From Myxococcales bacterium (GTDB taxonomy: Bacteria; Myxococcota_A; Polyangia; Polyangiales; Polyangiaceae), in assembly GCA_025362165.1 (NCBI GenBank), contig JANYHY010000287.1, forward strand, positions 1 to 10,474: a DNA stretch of 10,474 nt. Reading direction: 5' to 3'. Positions within the stretch are counted from its first letter, which is position 1. Each line of letters begins with the position of its first letter. This document shows positions 7,750-10,474 of this stretch, piece by piece. The notes under the pieces were generated by a model. That model did not search any database. It saw nothing but the letters and a program-made list of their open reading frames with translations, and had not been told where the DNA came from. Position numbers and translations under genes: made by a program.

Positions 7750-8868
7750 ATGGGGCGAGTCCTCCATCTTCCGGCGCTCGCGACCGCGCACTCGCACGCG
7801 TTCCAGCGCGGCATGCGCGGAGCCTCGCAGCGGCCCGGCAATCCGGAGGAGGACTTCTGGACCTGGCGGGGTCGCATGTACGCGCTCTCCACTTCGCTGA
7901 CGCCAGAGTCGATCGTGTCGATCAGCCGCGTCGCGTTTCGTGAGCTGTTCTCTGCTGGCGTGCGCACGGTCGGAGAGTTTCATTACGTGCACCATCAGCC
8001 GGACGGGACGCCCTACGACGACAGGATGCTGCTCTCCGACATCGTGATCGAGGCGGCGCTCGCCGAAGGGCTTCGTATCTCGCTCTTGCGCGTCGCGTAT
8101 CACCGCGCGGGACCCGGTCGCGATGCAGAGCCTGGCCAGCGCAGGTACTGCGATCCCAATGTGGACCACGTCCTCCGCGACGTCGACGCGTTGCGTGTAA
8201 AATACAAAGATAACCCCCGCGTGCGCGTGGGCGTGGCCCCACACTCGGTGCGCGCCGTCCCACCGGCTTGGTTGCGTCCGCTGTCGGAGTACGCGATCAC
8301 GAACGCGTTGCCGCTACACATGCACGTCGCGGAGCAACAACGCGAAGTCGACGAATGCGTTGCGGAGACGGGCAAGCGGCCGGTGGAGCTGCTCGCAGAG
8401 CTCGGTCTGTTGAACGAACGTTTCGTCGCGGTGCACGCCACGAACCTCCAACCTCACGAGGCACGCTTGATGGGTCAAGCGAAGGCGTTCGCCTGCGTGT
8501 GCGCGACGACCGAGCGCGACCTCGGCGATGGATTGCCCGATCTGGGTGCGCTCCGAGAGGCCGGCGCGCGGTTTTGCACGGGCATCGACAGCCACGTCAT
8601 CACCGATCCTTTCGACGACCTGCGCGCGCTAGAGACGCACGAGCGCTTGCGCACGCGACGGCGTGTCACGTTCCGTCCCGAGCACGGCACGCCCGCCAAA
8701 GAGCTCTGGCGCGAGGGCTCTACATCGGGCGCGATCGCATGCGGCTTCGACGACTCCGGCGGAGAGATCTCGATCGATCTCGATCACCCGAGCCTCGAGC
8801 TAGTGGCAGACGACGAGCTCCTCGACGCGATCGTCTTCAGCGGGAGCCCCTCTCTCGTTCTTGGTTGA
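7750..8868 (+). CDS. hutF: Formimidoylglutamate deiminase-like amidohydrolase (HutF-like, short form)
   Basis: This 372-residue protein resembles HutF, which converts N-formimino-L-glutamate to N-formyl-L-glutamate and ammonia in five-step histidine degradation. Family marks are clear: HSHAFQRGMRG with metal ligands His14 and His16, DFWTWRGRMY (35-44), EFHYVHHQPDGTPYDD (76-91), a QRRY segment (130-133), LHMHVAEQQREVDEC (His190, His192), AVHATNL (His229), CATTERDLGDG (251-260) and GIDSHVITDPFDDLRALE with Asp280. The metal site therefore looks complete. Oddity: relatives usually carry several dozen residues before HxH and a C-terminal 'DALVFAG...V.V.GR..V..GRH' strand set that together form a beta-sandwich. 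Here only 13 residues precede His14, and the protein stops soon after DAIVFSGSPSLVLG. The start at ATG 7750, 2 bases after the lipoprotein stop, is the only plausible one: the same frame upstream has no ATG, GTG or TTG back to its stop. No other hut gene is in the window. Related substrates cannot be excluded. Confidence 0.87.
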   Translation: MGRVLHLPALATAHSHAFQRGMRGASQRPGNPEEDFWTWRGRMYALSTSLTPESIVSISRVAFRELFSAGVRTVGEFHYVHHQPDGTPYDDRMLLSDIVIEAALAEGLRISLLRVAYHRAGPGRDAEPGQRRYCDPNVDHVLRDVDALRVKYKDNPRVRVGVAPHSVRAVPPAWLRPLSEYAITNALPLHMHVAEQQREVDECVAETGKRPVELLAELGLLNERFVAVHATNLQPHEARLMGQAKAFACVCATTERDLGDGLPDLGALREAGARFCTGIDSHVITDPFDDLRALETHERLRTRRRVTFRPEHGTPAKELWREGSTSGAIACGFDDSGGEISIDLDHPSLELVADDELLDAIVFSGSPSLVLG

Positions 8869-8942
8869 GCGACGAGAAGATCGCCGAGCCGTCCAGGAGC
8901 ATTTTGGTTTGGCGCGTTTCGCGGTAGATCCTGGCTCTGCCG

Positions 8943-9644
8943 ATGGTTACCGCGAGCACGCACGACGTTGAAGCGCGCGTGAAAGAAGCGCTCGATCTGG
9001 TGCCCACGTTGGCGCGGCAGCTTCGACGAACTTTCGGAGAGCGCATCGACCTCGACGATCTCCGCTCCGCGGGCCAAGAGGCGCTCGTGGTCGCCGCGCA
9101 GCGATTCGACGCCTCGCGTGGCGTACCGTTTCGGCGTTGGGCGAACCTGCGAATTCGCGGAGGGATGATCGACAGCCTCCGCAAAGGCGGCAACATGCCT
9201 CGTCGCGTCTACGCGGAGCTCCGCGCGATCGAGGCCGGCGATTTGGTGCAAGATACATACATCGAAGAAGACGCCGCCAAGCCGACGCCCACGCCGCAGC
9301 AAGCCGACGTGAACCTCACGACCTACCTCGCCAACATGGCCACAGCGATGGCGCTCGGTCTGCTCTCGGCCCCTACGCCGACTGGGAATCCGGAACACGC
9401 CCCCCACCCCGAGCGCCCGGCGGACGAGTCGATCGAGCAAAATCAACTCATGAAGGTGCTCCTCGAGGTGATCGACTCGCGCCCAGAGGCCGAGCGTGCG
9501 CTGATCCGCAGACACTACTTCGACGGCCTCAAGTTCGAAGAGGTCGCGCGGGAGCTAGGCCTCTCCAAGAGCTGGGCGAGCCGCCTGCACGCGCGGGCGA
9601 TCGAGGGCGTTCGTCAGACGCTCATCGACCGCGAGCTGTTGTAG
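8943..9644 (+). CDS. Sigma-70 family sigma factor, FliA/WhiG-like, with atypical central region
   Basis: This 233-residue protein would direct RNA polymerase to a specific promoter set. Region 2 is clear at residues 16-90: core-binding and -10 elements include LDDLRSAGQEALVVAAQRFDAS, FRRWANLRIRGGMIDSLRKG and MPRRVYAEL, the pattern of FliA/WhiG (flagellar/sporulation) sigma factors. Region 4, at about 165-228, has RALIRRHYFDGLKFEEVARE and the helix-turn-helix LGLSKSWASRLHARAIEGVR. Between them (about 105-163), the expected region 3 helix-turn-helix is not recognisable. Instead there is a Pro/Thr-rich stretch (KPTPTPQQ), a hydrophobic helix (YLANMATAMALGLLSA) and another Pro-rich stretch. The start is ATG 8943; no Shine-Dalgarno is seen. 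It lies 74 bases after the HutF-like gene, so it may have its own promoter, and 52 bases before the rod-like gene. The targets are unknown; an anti-sigma factor is not in the window. Confidence 0.92.
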   Translation: MVTASTHDVEARVKEALDLVPTLARQLRRTFGERIDLDDLRSAGQEALVVAAQRFDASRGVPFRRWANLRIRGGMIDSLRKGGNMPRRVYAELRAIEAGDLVQDTYIEEDAAKPTPTPQQADVNLTTYLANMATAMALGLLSAPTPTGNPEHAPHPERPADESIEQNQLMKVLLEVIDSRPEAERALIRRHYFDGLKFEEVARELGLSKSWASRLHARAIEGVRQTLIDRELL

Positions 9645-9674
9645 GGCGCGCAACTTCTGTCTTCACGGGTCGAA

Positions 9675-9686
9675 CGGTGATCACCG
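9675..9686. promoter_or_regulatory. Perfect 12-base palindrome just upstream of the rod-like gene
   Basis: CGGTGATCACCG is a perfect inverted repeat with no spacer. It lies in the gap between the sigma factor and the rod-like gene, and its last base is the first base of the Shine-Dalgarno GGAGAG. Its position could suit a repressor or translational-control site. A 12-base palindrome can also occur by chance in a GC-rich genome, so the functional reading is tentative. Confidence 0.35.
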
Positions 9687-9691
9687 GAGAG
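9686..9691 (+). promoter_or_regulatory. Strong Shine-Dalgarno (GGAGAG) for the rod-like gene
   Basis: GGAGAG sits 5 bases before the ATG at 9697. This is the only clear, well-spaced ribosome binding site I can find in the window; the other genes have weak or no purine-rich leaders. It supports the chosen start and suggests that this small gene is translated independently and efficiently. Confidence 0.75.
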
Positions 9692-9696
9692 TCCAC

Positions 9697-10017
9697 ATGC
9701 CCATTCACCTCGGCGAGCGCCCGCCCGCGCCGCCGCCCGCGACCGTTTCCACGTCAACCATTGCGCCATCAAGGACCACCCCGACCGAGCCGTCCGCGTT
9801 CTCGCGACTAGTGTCCAGCCTCGGCAAGGAGGTGCAGCGCGGCGAGGAGGTGGTGCGCGACGCCGTGGCCGCGACTCACGCTGGACGTGATCTCGGCGCG
9901 ACGGAGTTGCTGGCGCTGCAAGCGGGCGTGTATCGCTACAGCGAAGTGGTCGACCTCGCGGCAAAGCTCGTGGACCGCGCATCGAGCGACGTGAAGACCG
10001 TGATTCAAGGGCAGTGA
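9697..10017 (+). CDS. Type III secretion inner-rod-like protein (YscI/EscI/SctI-like)
   Basis: This is a 106-residue protein. Residues 1-33 are Pro/Thr/Ser-rich and probably disordered. Residues 34-106 read as two or three helices. The end, with ELLALQAGVYRYSEVVDLAA followed by KLVDRASSDVKTVIQGQ, matches the inner-rod pattern: L-x-x-LQ, about nine residues, an E-x-x-x-x-A-K helix, then a V-x-T near the C-terminus, as in Yersinia YscI, where LMLMQ precedes EELIAK and later NVETL. Such proteins form the rod joining the needle to the basal body of a type III secretion system and polymerise through this C-terminal helix. FliE and needle proteins share a similar shape and are alternatives. Gene order is unusual: the upstream neighbour is a FliA-like sigma factor and the downstream neighbour is mnmA, with no other secretion gene in view. 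The start is well supported by the GGAGAG leader. Assignment is by pattern recognition only. Confidence 0.68.
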   Translation: MPIHLGERPPAPPPATVSTSTIAPSRTTPTEPSAFSRLVSSLGKEVQRGEEVVRDAVAATHAGRDLGATELLALQAGVYRYSEVVDLAAKLVDRASSDVKTVIQGQ

Positions 10018-10035
10018 TCGCGTACCTTGTGCTGG

Positions 10036-10474
10036 GTGAGCCGTGAGCGTGTGCTGATCGCGATGAGCGGCGGGGTGGACTCCTCGCTCGCGGCGGCGCG
10101 CCTGCTCGACGCTGGCTACGACGTGGTCGGCTGCACGTTGCACCTCTGGGATTACCCGGATGATGGCTCGAACGAAGCTCGATGCTGCGCGCCTGAAGAC
10201 CAGTACGATGCGCGCCGCACGGCTGACGTGCTCGGCTTTCCGCACTATTCGTTCGATCGACGCGAGCTCTTTTCGCGAGTCGTCGTGGAGCCGTTCGTCG
10301 AGGCCTACCTCGCTGGGGAGACACCGAGCCCATGCACGACGTGCAACCGCGGCGTCAAGCTGGGTGAGCTGTTCGCGATCGCCGATCGCTTGGGCGCGAG
10401 CAAGGTCGCGACAGGCCACTACGCGCGAATCGGACGCGACGGCGACTCGCCGACGTTGCTCACTGGCAAAGACG
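10036..10474 (+). CDS. mnmA: tRNA-specific 2-thiouridylase MnmA (partial, C-terminus outside window)
   Basis: MnmA activates U34 of the Lys, Glu and Gln tRNA anticodons with ATP and inserts sulfur to make the 2-thio group of mnm5s2U. The first 146 residues are visible. They contain the N-type ATP-pyrophosphatase P-loop MSGGVDSS (residues 10-17), CCAPEDQYDARRTADVLGFPHY (50-71), EPFVEAYLAGETPSPCTTCNRGVKLGELF (85-113) and KVATGHYARI. The active-site motif is the CxxC form, with Cys100 and Cys103. Escherichia coli MnmA has Asp at the first position (PDILCN), so this protein belongs to the common CxxC-type branch. The second catalytic Cys lies beyond the window. I chose GTG 10036, which gives MSRERVLIAMSGG; a TTG at 10027 would add three residues. 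It follows the rod-like gene by 18 bases but is probably unrelated in function. No Shine-Dalgarno is evident. Confidence 0.97.
   Translation, partial: MSRERVLIAMSGGVDSSLAAARLLDAGYDVVGCTLHLWDYPDDGSNEARCCAPEDQYDARRTADVLGFPHYSFDRRELFSRVVVEPFVEAYLAGETPSPCTTCNRGVKLGELFAIADRLGASKVATGHYARIGRDGDSPTLLTGKD

Noticed and set aside
8869..8927. Frameshifted C-terminal remnant of HutF after its stop
   Set aside because: The +1 frame continues as LSDEKIAEPSRSILVWRVSR. It does not contain the expected V-x-V-x-GR / dGRH ending, so there is no good evidence for a frameshift.
8784..9515. Minus-strand open frame of 243 codons across the HutF/sigma junction
   Set aside because: It is antisense to the sigma factor, whose regions 2 and 4 are unmistakable. 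The antisense product has no coherent motif.

Overview
The window is GC-rich throughout, with strong G/C bias at third codon positions and an Ala/Arg/Asp/Glu-rich proteome. Several features together suggest a myxobacterium-like organism (Myxococcota, Polyangia-like): a sigma-54 response regulator, lipoproteins with a TPR-like solenoid, a divergent FliA-like sigma factor and a stray type III secretion rod-like protein. This placement is inference from style and gene content, not from a marker gene. About 94% of the window is coding. I see no tRNA, rRNA, CRISPR array, insertion sequence or prophage gene, and no gap over 75 bases without a gene.

Layout. (1) Bases 1-831, minus strand: the N-terminal 277 residues of a sigma-54-dependent response regulator (receiver plus most of the AAA+ domain), cut by the window edge. 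(2) Bases 894-7139, plus strand, diverging from it: four tightly spaced genes that look like one operon. They encode an exported beta-barrel-like protein with a Lys/Glu repeat behind its signal peptide, a 745-residue helical-repeat lipoprotein, a DUF58 protein, and a BatA-type membrane protein with a von Willebrand A (vWA) domain. DUF58 plus BatA is the core of the MoxR/Bat ('aerotolerance') type of envelope module. The MoxR ATPase that normally accompanies them is not in the window. (3) Bases 7199-8868: a small lipoprotein followed after 2 bases by a formimidoylglutamate deiminase (HutF-like) that has the full metal site but is unusually short at both ends. (4) Bases 8943-10017: a FliA/WhiG-like sigma factor with an atypical Pro-rich centre in place of region 3, then a 106-residue protein resembling type III secretion inner-rod proteins (YscI/EscI/SctI). 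(5) Bases 10036-10474: the N-terminal third or more of the tRNA 2-thiouridylase MnmA, cut by the window edge.

How they may work together. The barrel, lipoprotein, DUF58 and BatA proteins would place parts in the outer membrane, periplasm, cytoplasm and inner membrane, so they could form an envelope-spanning assembly. That is inference from co-orientation, spacing and predicted location. The sigma factor and rod-like protein could form a small regulator/structural pair, separated here from any other secretion genes. HutF and MnmA are metabolic and tRNA-modification genes with no obvious link to their neighbours.

The most interesting points are the orphan rod-like gene beside the odd sigma factor, which alone has a clear Shine-Dalgarno site preceded by a perfect 12-base palindrome; the four-gene barrel/lipoprotein/DUF58/BatA unit without MoxR; and the HutF lacking its usual end domains.
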